64,000 nucleotides of DNA from Tessaracoccus sp. SD287 (GTDB taxonomy: Bacteria; Actinomycetota; Actinomycetes; Propionibacteriales; Propionibacteriaceae), in assembly GCF_017355265.1 (NCBI RefSeq), contig NZ_JADIJQ010000014.1, forward strand, positions 1 through 64,000, read 5' to 3'. Position numbers and translations under genes: made by a program. Positions 19,009 through 27,089 of this stretch are shown here, one piece after another (the stretch's first letter is position 1; the number at the start of each line of letters is the position of its first letter). The notes beneath the pieces are model-generated. The model was not told the DNA's origin. It did no database searches and saw only the letters and a list, made by a program, of their open reading frames with translations.

Positions 19009-19093
19009 TGTGGACAGCTGTGGACAACCGGCGACATTCGCTGTCATTCCCGCGTGTCGCACTCCCCCGGGCCCGCCAATGGGCTGTGGACAG
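19009..19093. other. Cluster of DnaA-box-like sites in an intergenic stretch
   Basis: The 158-bp gap 18979-19136 lies between convergent genes. TGTGGACAG (19009-19017), TGTGGACAA (19019-19027; the reverse complement is TTGTCCACA, the high-GC actinobacterial DnaA box) and TGTGGACAG (19085-19093) lie within 85 bp in the same orientation. No terminator was obvious. Confidence 0.4.
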
Positions 19094-19136
19094 GGATTGG
19101 ACAGACCACGGTCACACCTGCTAGCCGCAGGACCCG

Positions 19137-19484
19137 TCAGTGGGTGTTGAGCAGGCGCTCCTCGTCGACCGACGCCTGGCCGCGGGGGGTACCGCTGCGG
19201 CGGTAGAGGAACCCACCGAACCCGGCGATCACGAGCCCGCTGACCACCACGACCGGACGCTGCGCCAGCGCCGCCTGCTTGCGCTGCTCGTAGGTCTGGG
19301 TCTCGGCGGTGTGCAGCTGGGTGTAGGTGGACTTGTGGCAGACGTCACCGGGGCGCATCTCGACCCCGCGGCAGGTCTCGGCACCCCGGCCCTGGACGAA
19401 TGCCCCGTAGAGCACCACCAGCACACCGAGCACGACCAGCGCCAGGTTGAGCCAGCGCTGCCAGGTGGCTCCGATAAGTCGCAT
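19137..19484 (-). CDS. Hypothetical membrane protein with GVEMRPGDVC motif
   Basis: 115 residues. Two membrane helices (about 12-32 and 79-97) flank an outside loop with two cysteines in CRGVEMRPGDVC. The C-xx-M-x-PGD-x-C pattern recurs in small actinobacterial membrane proteins of unknown role, and the two Cys could form a disulfide. ATG 19484 is chosen because TAATCT lies exactly 7 nt upstream. The longer frame runs into the SulP gene. Confidence 0.65.
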   Translation of the reverse strand: MRLIGATWQRWLNLALVVLGVLVVLYGAFVQGRGAETCRGVEMRPGDVCHKSTYTQLHTAETQTYEQRKQAALAQRPVVVVSGLVIAGFGGFLYRRSGTPRGQASVDEERLLNTH

Positions 19485-19491
19485 GGCACCG

Positions 19492-19497
19492 AGATTA
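19492..19497 (-). promoter_or_regulatory. -10 box TAATCT, leaderless start
   Basis: TAATCT on the minus strand, then 7 nt, then ATG 19484. It overlaps the 3' end of the SulP gene. Confidence 0.45.
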
Positions 19498-21237
19498 CCC
19501 GGATTCGGCGTCTCTCTGCCGCCGCGACCAGCGGTCGTAGGCCTGCTCGGCGGTCGGCAGCGTCTCGAAGATGAAGCCGTCGCCGACCAGGTCGATGATG
19601 CCGGCGGCCTGCAACTGGTCGCGCAGGTCCTGCTTGACCCGGGCCAGGGCCAGCACCACCCCGCGTCCGGCCAGGTCCCGGTGCAGCCGCTCCAACGCCT
19701 CGACGGCGGTGAGGTCGACGTCAATGTTGGCCTCAGCGTTGATCAACAGCCACCGGGCCGGGGTGGGCGCGGTGTCGACGGCGTCCAGGGCGCCGGCGAC
19801 GAAGTTGTCGGCATTGGCGAAGAACAGCGGGGCGTCGTAGCGGTAGACGACCAGCCCCGGCACCTGCACCGCCCCGGGGTAGTCATCGATGTCGTGCATG
19901 CCGGGCACCCCCGGGGCGCGCCCCAGGATGCCGTCGTGGGGCCGGGCCAGTCGCCGCAGCAGGTCGAGGATGGACAGTCCGACGGCGACGGCAATGCCCT
20001 GCAGCACGCCCAGGCCCATCACCGCCAACGCGGTCAGCACGGCGAGCGCCAGTTCGCTGCGCCGGAATCCGGCAATGCGGCGCCAGTCGGCCAGGTCGAC
20101 CAGCCGGATGGCGGCGTAGATCACCACGGCCCCCAGCGCGGCGTCGGGGAACGTGGCCAGCACCGGGCCGCCAAGGAACATCACGACCACGATGAGTGCG
20201 GCCGCTACCAGAGAGTGCAGCTGGGTCCTGGCGCCGGCAGCGTCGGCGACCGCCACCCTGGAACCGCTGCAGCTGACCGGCATCCCCGCGCTCAGCCCCG
20301 AGGCCAGGTTGATGGCGCCCAGGGCCAGGAACTCCTGCTGGGGATCGGTGCGCTGTCTGCGTCTGGCGGCAAAGGATCGTCCGACCAGCACCATGTCGGA
20401 GTAGCCGACCAGGGTGATGCCGACCGCCGCGATCGCCAACTCCCCCAGGTCGAGCCCTGCCATGTTGGGCAGGCCCGGCGTCGGCAGCCCGCGGGGCACC
20501 TGACCGACCAGGGCGACACCCCGACCCCCCAGGTCGAACAGCCAGGACGCGAGCGCGGCGAGCCCCACGAAGACGAGCGGACCGGGCCATCGCGGGGCTA
20601 CCCGCCTCAGCACGAGCAGCAACACCAGTCCGGCGCCCCCGACGATCAGCGTCGGCGGGTGCGCCGTGTTCAGACCGGTGAGGAACTGGGCCGTTTCGCC
20701 GAAGGGGGTGGCGGCATTGATGCTGATGCCGCTGACTGAATCCAGTTGGCTGGTGACCATCACCACCGCGATGCCGGTCATGAAGCCGACCAGCACCGGC
20801 TTGGACAACAGGTCGGCCAGGAATCCGAGCCGGGCCAGCCAGCCCAGGACGGCAACCAGCCCGACAGTGATCGCCAAGGCCGCGGCGACGTCGGCGACCC
20901 GGTCGGCGCCGAGCCCGCCGGCCAGGGCGGCGATGGCTGCCCCGGTCATCAGGGCGGTGGTCGACTCGGGCCCGACCGAGAGTTGCCGCGAGGAACCCAG
21001 CACCGTGTAGACCAGCAGCGGCGCCAGCGTGGCCCACAGCCCCACGACCGGGTCGAGCCCGGCCAGGGTGGCGTAGGCCATCACCTGTGGGACGAGGTAG
21101 GCCGCGACCGTGGCGCCACCGATCACGTCACCGCGCAGCCAGGCGCGGTCGTAGTGACGCAGCACCTGGACCCCCGGCAGCAGACGGTGCCAGCGCGCAG
21201 CGTCCGGCGCCGCTACAGCAGGCGGCAGGCTCACCAT
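19495..21237 (-). CDS. SulP family anion transporter with STAS domain
   Basis: 580 residues. The N-terminal two thirds are a 14-segment SLC26/SulP membrane domain. The first segments carry VPQVMAYATLAGL and GSSRQLSVGPES, the SulP signature region. The last about 110 residues are a cytoplasmic STAS domain (LINAEANIDVDLTAVEAL), which regulates or anchors transport. Likely substrates are sulfate, bicarbonate or a dicarboxylate. The sequence alone does not decide. ATG 21237 sits 6 nt after TAGCAT. It is probably monocistronic. Confidence 0.88.
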   Translation of the reverse strand: MVSLPPAVAAPDAARWHRLLPGVQVLRHYDRAWLRGDVIGGATVAAYLVPQVMAYATLAGLDPVVGLWATLAPLLVYTVLGSSRQLSVGPESTTALMTGAAIAALAGGLGADRVADVAAALAITVGLVAVLGWLARLGFLADLLSKPVLVGFMTGIAVVMVTSQLDSVSGISINAATPFGETAQFLTGLNTAHPPTLIVGGAGLVLLLVLRRVAPRWPGPLVFVGLAALASWLFDLGGRGVALVGQVPRGLPTPGLPNMAGLDLGELAIAAVGITLVGYSDMVLVGRSFAARRRQRTDPQQEFLALGAINLASGLSAGMPVSCSGSRVAVADAAGARTQLHSLVAAALIVVVMFLGGPVLATFPDAALGAVVIYAAIRLVDLADWRRIAGFRRSELALAVLTALAVMGLGVLQGIAVAVGLSILDLLRRLARPHDGILGRAPGVPGMHDIDDYPGAVQVPGLVVYRYDAPLFFANADNFVAGALDAVDTAPTPARWLLINAEANIDVDLTAVEALERLHRDLAGRGVVLALARVKQDLRDQLQAAGIIDLVGDGFIFETLPTAEQAYDRWSRRQRDAESG

Positions 21238-21243
21238 GCGGCC

Positions 21244-21249
21244 ATGCTA
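21244..21249 (-). promoter_or_regulatory. -10 box TAGCAT of the SulP gene
   Basis: TAGCAT on the minus strand, 6 nt, ATG 21237. Leaderless arrangement. Confidence 0.45.
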
Positions 21250-21294
21250 GGCCCGACCCCACGGGGCGACGCCGCCACCACCGAAAACACGAAG

Positions 21295-21303
21295 TTATCC
21301 ACA
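21295..21303 (+). other. Perfect DnaA-box consensus TTATCCACA
   Basis: A single TTATCCACA in the 118-bp region between the divergent SulP and SAF-domain genes. One copy is not an origin. It could still bind DnaA. Confidence 0.35.
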
Positions 21304-21342
21304 GATTTCCCAAACGGTGTTTCGATTGGCCCTCTGAGTCCA

Positions 21343-21348
21343 TAGCCT
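21343..21348 (+). promoter_or_regulatory. -10 box TAGCCT of the Tad locus
   Basis: TAGCCT, 7 nt, GTG 21356. It probably drives the whole nine-gene Tad operon as a leaderless mRNA. Confidence 0.45.
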
Positions 21349-21355
21349 TCGGGAG

Positions 21356-22009
21356 GTGACCGAAAACCATGACGGCGCACCTCATCCCATTCGGGTCCCC
21401 GGCGCAACGATGCGCGGACGACGCAGCCCGCGGCTGATGATCGTCGGGGTGCTGTGTGCCGTGCTGGGCGCGCTGGCCGTGACCGCCGCCTTCGACCAGG
21501 CCAATGACACCCACGCCGTCGTCGCCGTCGCGCGGTCGGTCCCCCGCGGGGTGGTGGTGGGACCCGACGACCTGACCACCGTCACGATCGGAGCGGTGCC
21601 GGGGGTCAGCACCATTCCTGCCGACCAACTCCAGGCGCTGGTCGGCCAGACCGCACTGGTCGACCTGCCGCAGGGCTCTCTGGTCGGCGCGGGCTGGATC
21701 GGCGCGCCGGTGATGCAGCCGGGGACCTCCCACCTGGGCCTCAAGTTGGCCTCCGGACGGCTGCCCTCGACGGCGATGCCACCGGGCACGAAGGTGAGGC
21801 TGGTGGCGGTGAGCAGTGCGGCCGAGGGGGCAGCCGGGACGACGGGCGCCACCACCGGTCAGACGTTTGAGGCCACCGTGATCAGCGTGCCGCGAGAACT
21901 GCCCGACGGGGCCAGCTGGGTGCTCGACGTCAGCGTGGCCACCGCGGAGTCGGCCGCCATCGCCGAACTGGCGGCTTCGGGACGTCTCGTGCTGACGAGG
22001 ACGTCGTGA
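21356..22009 (+). CDS. SAF-domain protein, CpaB/RcpC-like (Tad pilus assembly)
   Basis: 217 residues. One membrane helix (about 28-46) is followed by a SAF domain (VARSVPRGVVVGPDDLTTV), the module of CpaB/RcpC proteins, which sit around the outer part of the Tad apparatus. Actinobacteria lack the usual secretin, so its partner here is unclear. GTG 21356 follows a -10 box by 7 nt. First gene of the Tad operon, with a 4-bp overlap to the next gene. Confidence 0.75.
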   Translation: MTENHDGAPHPIRVPGATMRGRRSPRLMIVGVLCAVLGALAVTAAFDQANDTHAVVAVARSVPRGVVVGPDDLTTVTIGAVPGVSTIPADQLQALVGQTALVDLPQGSLVGAGWIGAPVMQPGTSHLGLKLASGRLPSTAMPPGTKVRLVAVSSAAEGAAGTTGATTGQTFEATVISVPRELPDGASWVLDVSVATAESAAIAELAASGRLVLTRTS

Positions 22010-22803
22010 TGGCCGTCGTGGTGATGTGCGCGGTCAGTGGCGCTCCGGGCACGACGACCACGGCACTGGGCCTGGCGCTGCAGTGGCCGCGCCCGGTGCT
22101 GCTGGCCGACTGCGACCGCGACGCTCCGCAGGCGATCACCGGGGGCTACCTCGGCGGCCAGGCCGACGGTCGCGGCCTGACCAGCCTGATGCAGGCCTCG
22201 CGCCACCCCTTGAGCAGCAGGGGTGTGTTGCTCGAGCACACCCAACGGTTGGACGTGGAGGGACGACGACTGCTGCTGCCCGGTTTCCGGCAGCCCTCGG
22301 CGTCCAGTCTGTTCTCGGGATGGGGCCAGTTGGCCGAGGACTTTCGCGAGGCGCACCACCGGGGCATGGACGTCCTGGTCGACGCTGGCCGGGTTGGACC
22401 GGCCGGGATTGAGCAGGAGTTGTTGCGCCGCGCTGACCAGGTGCTGGTGGCGACTCGCTCCTCGCTGCGGTCGCTGGTGGGCCTGTCGGCGCACCTGCCG
22501 GCTGTGCTCGACCAGGTCGAAACTGCCAGTGCGGCCTGCGAGGTCGCCCTGGCGGTGATCGGTCCGGGTCGGCCGTACTCGCCCGCCGAGATCAGCGCCC
22601 AGTTCGGTGTTCCGGTGGCGCTGGCCATCGAATGGTCGCCCGAGCACGCCGAGGTCCTCAGCGACGCTGCCGACCCACCTCGGCGGTTCGTGGGCGGCGC
22701 CTACGTCGCCTCCCTGGTCAAAGGTGCCCACGGCCTGCAGGGGCGACTGGCCGCACGGCTGGCCCAGCGCGACGCGTCGGTCCTGACGAGGAATGTCCCA
22801 TGA
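22006..22803 (+). CDS. CpaE/TadZ-like P-loop protein with atypical Walker A
   Basis: 265 residues. It has the MinD/ParA-type order: MCAVSGAPGTTTTALGLA at the N-terminus, LLADCDRD after it, and DVLVDAGRVGP as Walker B-like strand. TadZ/CpaE proteins place the pilus machine in the cell. The P-loop lacks both lysines expected for the deviant Walker A (KGG-x-GKT), so ATP hydrolysis is doubtful. GTG 22006 or ATG 22009 is the start. Overlaps cpaF by ATGA. Confidence 0.72.
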   Translation: MMAVVVMCAVSGAPGTTTTALGLALQWPRPVLLADCDRDAPQAITGGYLGGQADGRGLTSLMQASRHPLSSRGVLLEHTQRLDVEGRRLLLPGFRQPSASSLFSGWGQLAEDFREAHHRGMDVLVDAGRVGPAGIEQELLRRADQVLVATRSSLRSLVGLSAHLPAVLDQVETASAACEVALAVIGPGRPYSPAEISAQFGVPVALAIEWSPEHAEVLSDAADPPRRFVGGAYVASLVKGAHGLQGRLAARLAQRDASVLTRNVP

Positions 22804-24275
22804 AGCGAGCCGAGCAGGTCGCAGGTGGCCGGCCCAGCACCCACGAGGCGCTGGACCGGGTGCTGCAGCGACTCAACGCGAGCCAGCCGCTGCCGTCATC
22901 GCCCGTCACTCCCCCGTCGCGTCGGGGTGCCACGATCGCCGACGCCCGCCCGGCGCGGATGGTGGGGCCGGGCGTGGACTGGGCGGAGGTGGTCGTCCTG
23001 CGCCGCCGGGCCGCCGAGCAGATGACGGAGGCGTTCACGGCGTGGGAGGCCGAGCACAAGCGCACCCTCGGCCCCGAGGACCGGCGCATGCTGGGGCGCA
23101 GTGTGATCAGTCAGGTCGTCCGCGCCCGGGGTGAGGAACTCGCCGCCAGCGCAGCGGCGCTGTGGAGTCCCGACGACGAGGCCGACTACCGGGTGGCCGT
23201 CGACTCGGCCATCTTCGGCTACGGACGCATGCAGCCCGTCTTCGAGATCGCCGACGCCGAGAACATCGAGATCCACGGCTGGGACTCGGTGGTGGTCCAG
23301 CACACCGATGGTCGCCGCTCCGAACACCCCCCGGTGGCCGACAGCGACGAGGAGCTCGTCGAGGCCGTCCGCTTCCTGGGTGAGACCGCCCAGCCGGCGC
23401 GTCCCTTCGACGACGCCCACCCGATGATGACCATTGCGCTGGGCACCCGTTTCCGCCTGCACGCCATCGGGTTCGGGCTCAGCTTCCGCCCCTCGGTGAT
23501 CATCCGCCAACACCTGCACACCGACGTCACCCTGGCGTCGCTGGCGGCCGGTGGACTGATGCCGCTGGAGTTGGCCCGGATTCTTCGGGCGGGAGTGCTG
23601 GCACAGAAGTCCACCGTCGTCAGCGGCGACCAGGGTGCCGGCAAGACGACCTTGCTCAGGGCGCTGATCGACGCCATTCCCAGGACCGAACGCTTCGGCA
23701 CCCTGGAGACCGACTACGAATTGTTGACCCATCTGCAGCCGCACCGGCGCAACATGTTGGCGCTCCAGGCGCGGGTTGGTCTGGGTGAGCAGGCGGCCGG
23801 TCATTCGCTCGGGGCCTGGTCGGTGGCCGACCTGATTCCCGAGGCGCTGCGCCAGAACCTGACCCGTCTGGTGGTGGGTGAGGTGCGCGGCGAAGAGGCC
23901 GGTGCCCTGTTCCAGGCGATGCAGTCGGGCGCCGGGTCCTTGTCGACGACGCACTCGCACTCGGCGGTCTCCACCATCGACCGGTTGGCGTCGCGGGTGG
24001 CCCAGGGCGGGGTGATCAGCGTCGACGAGGCCTACCGGCAGATTGCCCACAACCTGCACTTCCTGGTTCACGTGAAGCTGGTCGACGACACGTGGCGCGG
24101 CGGCACCCGCAGCCGGTTCATCAGCGAGGTACGCACGCTCACCGGTGGCCTCGAGAACGGACGACCCACCACGCACCTGCTGTATCGGGCGGGCTCGGCA
24201 GGCCAGCCAGAAGTGCTGCATCCCGAACCCGCCCTGTTGGACGAACTCGCACCCTTCCTGCAGGAGCAGCGATGA
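22800..24275 (+). CDS. tadA: Tad secretion ATPase (CpaF/TadA)
   Basis: 491 residues. It is the hexameric ATPase that powers Flp pilin assembly. Motifs: Walker A GDQGAGKTTLLRAL, the Asp box (TLETDYEL), Walker B RLVVGEVRGEE and the His box (GSLSTTHSHSA). An N-terminal helical domain of about 170 residues precedes it. ATG 22800 is chosen for the ATGA overlap. Overlaps tadB by ATGA. Confidence 0.92.
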   Translation: MKRAEQVAGGRPSTHEALDRVLQRLNASQPLPSSPVTPPSRRGATIADARPARMVGPGVDWAEVVVLRRRAAEQMTEAFTAWEAEHKRTLGPEDRRMLGRSVISQVVRARGEELAASAAALWSPDDEADYRVAVDSAIFGYGRMQPVFEIADAENIEIHGWDSVVVQHTDGRRSEHPPVADSDEELVEAVRFLGETAQPARPFDDAHPMMTIALGTRFRLHAIGFGLSFRPSVIIRQHLHTDVTLASLAAGGLMPLELARILRAGVLAQKSTVVSGDQGAGKTTLLRALIDAIPRTERFGTLETDYELLTHLQPHRRNMLALQARVGLGEQAAGHSLGAWSVADLIPEALRQNLTRLVVGEVRGEEAGALFQAMQSGAGSLSTTHSHSAVSTIDRLASRVAQGGVISVDEAYRQIAHNLHFLVHVKLVDDTWRGGTRSRFISEVRTLTGGLENGRPTTHLLYRAGSAGQPEVLHPEPALLDELAPFLQEQR

Positions 24276-25144
24276 GCAGCCCCGTGGTGGTGCTCGCCGG
24301 GAGCTTCCTCACCGTCCTGGGACTGTTCCTGCTGGTCAGGGGGGTGGTTCCCGACCCGGGGCGCGTCCAGCCCACGCAGGGTTCCCGTCCGCTGGCGAGC
24401 AGCCTGATACGGCGGCGTTGGCGTCTGCTGTCCCGACGCTGGCGGCTGCTGGTCGTCGGTGCTGCCGCAGCCGGTCTGCTCACCTTCGCGCTCACCGGGT
24501 GGGTGGTGATGCTGGTGGCGGTCCCGGCGGCGGTGCTCGGTCTGCCTTGGCTGTTGGCGGCGCCGAAGAACCGCGAACTGGTGCTGCTGCAGGCACTCGA
24601 CCAGTGGGTGCGGCTGCTCAACTCCTCAATTCTCACCGGCAAGTCCGTGGCCGACGCGATTCGGGCCACCCGGCGGCAGAGTCCCGAGGTGCTGCACCCG
24701 TCGATCCAGTTGGCCGTCAGCCGCATGGACGGCCGCTGGACGACCGCGGACGCGCTGCGGGCGCTGGCCGACGAGCATGATGCCCCCGAGGTGGACGCAG
24801 TGGTGGCGGCGTTGATGCTGGCCTCCCAACGCGGCGGCACCGGCACCAGCGACACCCTGATGGGCATCGCCGAGGCGACCCAGGAACGTCTGCGTGCCCT
24901 GCGGGAGATCGAGTCCGAACGGGCCAAGCCGCGCATCGTGGTGCGGCAGATCACCCTGATCACCCTGGCGGTGATGGGCGCGGCCTTGGTATTGGGAGGG
25001 CAGTACTTCGACCCGTACGGCACCGCCACCGGGCAGCTCATCCTGGCGCTGCTGCTGGCCACCTATGTGGGAGCGCTGGTGGTGCTGCGACACCGGACCC
25101 TGCCCAAACGGCGGGACCGCATCCTCACCGGTGGCTGGTCATGA
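24272..25144 (+). CDS. tadB: Type II secretion F-domain protein TadB
   Basis: 290 residues. An N-terminal membrane helix, a pair near 65-95, the T2SSF cytoplasmic domain (about 105-220, VRLLNSSILTGKSVADAI) and two C-terminal helices. It is an inner-membrane platform protein of the pilus. Overlaps tadA and tadC by 4 bp each. Confidence 0.88.
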   Translation: MSSPVVVLAGSFLTVLGLFLLVRGVVPDPGRVQPTQGSRPLASSLIRRRWRLLSRRWRLLVVGAAAAGLLTFALTGWVVMLVAVPAAVLGLPWLLAAPKNRELVLLQALDQWVRLLNSSILTGKSVADAIRATRRQSPEVLHPSIQLAVSRMDGRWTTADALRALADEHDAPEVDAVVAALMLASQRGGTGTSDTLMGIAEATQERLRALREIESERAKPRIVVRQITLITLAVMGAALVLGGQYFDPYGTATGQLILALLLATYVGALVVLRHRTLPKRRDRILTGGWS

Positions 25145-26061
25145 ACGACCTGGTGGTGGGCCTGCTCGGCACGCTGCGCTGGTGGTCGCTGCTGCCCTTG
25201 CTCGGTGGTGCCCTGCTCGCCGCCGGTCTGTGGACCGTCGCCATCGGGGCCTCCCGCCGCCCCGTCCGGTTGGCCGACGTCCTTGGCAGCGTCACCCCCA
25301 CGAATCCCCGCCTGCTGGTGGAGTCCGGCAGCGCCGACGACGGTCTGCTCGACCGGGTGGGGTTGCGGCTGTGGTCGGCAATTCCGGTGGCCGAACGGAC
25401 GGCAGCGACCCTGCAGATGCAGCGACGCACCGGCGCCGACTTCATGGCCGAGAAGCTGGTGATGGCGCTGATCGGTGCCCTCGCACCCGGGCTGGTATCC
25501 CTGCTGGCCTGGTTGCTGGACCTGCCGATCGGGCCGGGGTCGGCGGCCTGGGTGGCGGTCGGCACCGTCGCCGGGTGGTTCCTGCCTGACCTGCTGTTGT
25601 GGCGCGCCAGCGGACGACTGCACGCTGCCGCCGGTGAGGCGGTGTTCACCTACATCGACCTGGTGACCTTGGAACGTCTCGCGAACCAGTCCTCAACCGT
25701 GGCCCTCACCCGCGCCGCATCCCTGTCGGACAACATCCTGTTCCGGGAGCTGCGTCAGGCACTCGAGCGGGCGCGTCTCGAGCAGCGCCCTGCCTGGCAG
25801 GGTCTTGAGGAGGTCGCCGACCGGTTGGACCTGCAGCCACTGCGTGACGTGGCCGACGTGATGAGGCTGGACGAACAGGGCGCCGCCCTCGGTGGGGCGC
25901 TGCGAGCCCGTGTCCGTGAACTGCGGGACAGCCACCTGATGAGCCAGAAGATCGAGGCGCAGCAGGTCAGCGAGTCGCTGACGATCTGGATGGTGATCCC
26001 AGCGCTGGTCTTCGGGTTGATCCTGCTCACACCGCCCCTGCTCCGGATGCTGTCCGGCTGA
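25141..26061 (+). CDS. tadC: Type II secretion F-domain protein TadC
   Basis: 306 residues, with the same architecture as TadB. The T2SSF part is around residues 155-270 (FTYIDLVTLERLANQSS and MRLDEQGAALGGALRARV), ending in a membrane helix. It is the second platform protein, normally a heterodimer partner of TadB. 31 bp separate it from the pilin gene, which has its own ribosome site. Confidence 0.88.
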   Translation: MNDLVVGLLGTLRWWSLLPLLGGALLAAGLWTVAIGASRRPVRLADVLGSVTPTNPRLLVESGSADDGLLDRVGLRLWSAIPVAERTAATLQMQRRTGADFMAEKLVMALIGALAPGLVSLLAWLLDLPIGPGSAAWVAVGTVAGWFLPDLLLWRASGRLHAAAGEAVFTYIDLVTLERLANQSSTVALTRAASLSDNILFRELRQALERARLEQRPAWQGLEEVADRLDLQPLRDVADVMRLDEQGAALGGALRARVRELRDSHLMSQKIEAQQVSESLTIWMVIPALVFGLILLTPPLLRMLSG

Positions 26062-26092
26062 GACCCACCCACCGCAACCAAGGGAGACAACG

Positions 26093-26275
26093 ATGCACGT
26101 GTTGAACATCATCTACGGCCTGCTAGCCAGCGCCGTGCTGGCCCCGGCGCCCCGCCGTGAACGGGGTCTGTCCCAGTCGACCGAGAACGCGATCCTGCTG
26201 GCCGGAGCTGTCGCCGTGGCCGGCATCGTCATCGCCGTCGTCACCGCCTACGTCCAGTCCAAGCTGCCACGCTGA
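26093..26275 (+). CDS. Flp-type pilin (major subunit candidate)
   Basis: 60 residues. A leader of 25-26 residues ends RRERGLSQSTEN. A hydrophobic helix follows (AILLAGAVAVAGIVIAVV) and a short tail, so the mature protein is about 35 residues. Flp pilins have Glu at +5 after a Gly. Here Glu is at +6 from Gly25 or +5 from Leu26, so the cut site may be shifted by one. AAGGGAG (26081-26087) is the ribosome site. It is the smallest gene of the locus and the expected filament subunit. Confidence 0.8.
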   Translation: MHVLNIIYGLLASAVLAPAPRRERGLSQSTENAILLAGAVAVAGIVIAVVTAYVQSKLPR

Positions 26276-26277
26276 CC

Positions 26278-26667
26278 ATGCTGGTCGGACGCCTGCCACT
26301 GCCCCCCTCAGCCCGGTCCGAGCGCGGGCTGAGCCAGTCGGTGCAGTGGGCCCTGCTGGCGCCGCTGATCGTGCTGATGATCAGCGGCATCGTGCAGGCG
26401 GCGGCCATCCTCCAGGCGCAGCAGGTGGCGAGGTCGGCGGCCATGGCCGGTGCCGAGGCCGAGGCCTGGTATCAGGCGCCGGCGGGCTCCGGGGGCGCCG
26501 TGGCGCAGCGGGCGGCCGTCGGTTCGGGGCTTCGTGACGTGACGGTCAGCGTGACTCGCTCGTCGGGCGTGGCCACTGTGACCGTCACCGGGTCAGCCGA
26601 CCTGTTCCTCGACTTCGGTCAGGGACGGGTCAGCCGGACCGCGGTGATGCCCTTGGAGGTGCCATGA
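26278..26667 (+). CDS. TadE-like minor pseudopilin
   Basis: 129 residues. The leader ends SERGLSQSVQW, then a membrane helix (about 24-46), then a periplasmic beta-rich domain. Gln replaces the Glu of the usual motif. TadE/TadF proteins are minor pilins cut by the same peptidase. Starts 3 bp after the pilin stop and overlaps the next gene by ATGA. Confidence 0.75.
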   Translation: MLVGRLPLPPSARSERGLSQSVQWALLAPLIVLMISGIVQAAAILQAQQVARSAAMAGAEAEAWYQAPAGSGGAVAQRAAVGSGLRDVTVSVTRSSGVATVTVTGSADLFLDFGQGRVSRTAVMPLEVP

Positions 26668-27089
26668 CCGCCGGGCGGCGCGTCGTCCGTGGCCTCAGCC
26701 CCGCCCTCGAGGCGGTCCTGGTCATCCCCCTCATCGTGTTGCTGCTGGGGGTGATGACGGCCGGTTTCCGGCTCTGGCAGGGACGCACCGACATGGCACA
26801 CATCGCCGGCGCTGCCGCCCGCGCCGCCAGCCAAGCCCGATCCACCGCTGAGGCGCGCCACCGCATCACCACCGTCGTGACGTCGAACCCGCTGCCCTGC
26901 GAGGACCCGGTCACCACCTCGAACCTGGCCGACTTCGCCAACCCCGTCGGCGTCCCGGGCCAGGTGAGCGTCACCATCACCTGCCGCGTCGGTCTCGCCG
27001 AGCTGCTGGTCCCCGGTCTGCCCGGCTCGCGACAGGTCAGCGGCAGCGGCAGTGCGCCACTGGACCCCTACCGGAAGAGAAACCCATGA
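26664..27089 (+). CDS. Second TadE/TadF-like pseudopilin
   Basis: 141 residues. RGLSPALEAV with a membrane helix right after it (about 17-36), then an outside domain with two cysteines (residues near 79 and 112) that could pair. It shares the RGLS motif with the two proteins before it. Overlaps the LysM gene by ATGA. Confidence 0.75.
   Translation: MTAGRRVVRGLSPALEAVLVIPLIVLLLGVMTAGFRLWQGRTDMAHIAGAAARAASQARSTAEARHRITTVVTSNPLPCEDPVTTSNLADFANPVGVPGQVSVTITCRVGLAELLVPGLPGSRQVSGSGSAPLDPYRKRNP

Noticed and set aside
19009-19093. Chromosome replication origin
   Set aside because: DnaA-like boxes are few, and there is no dnaA, dnaN or AT-rich region nearby.
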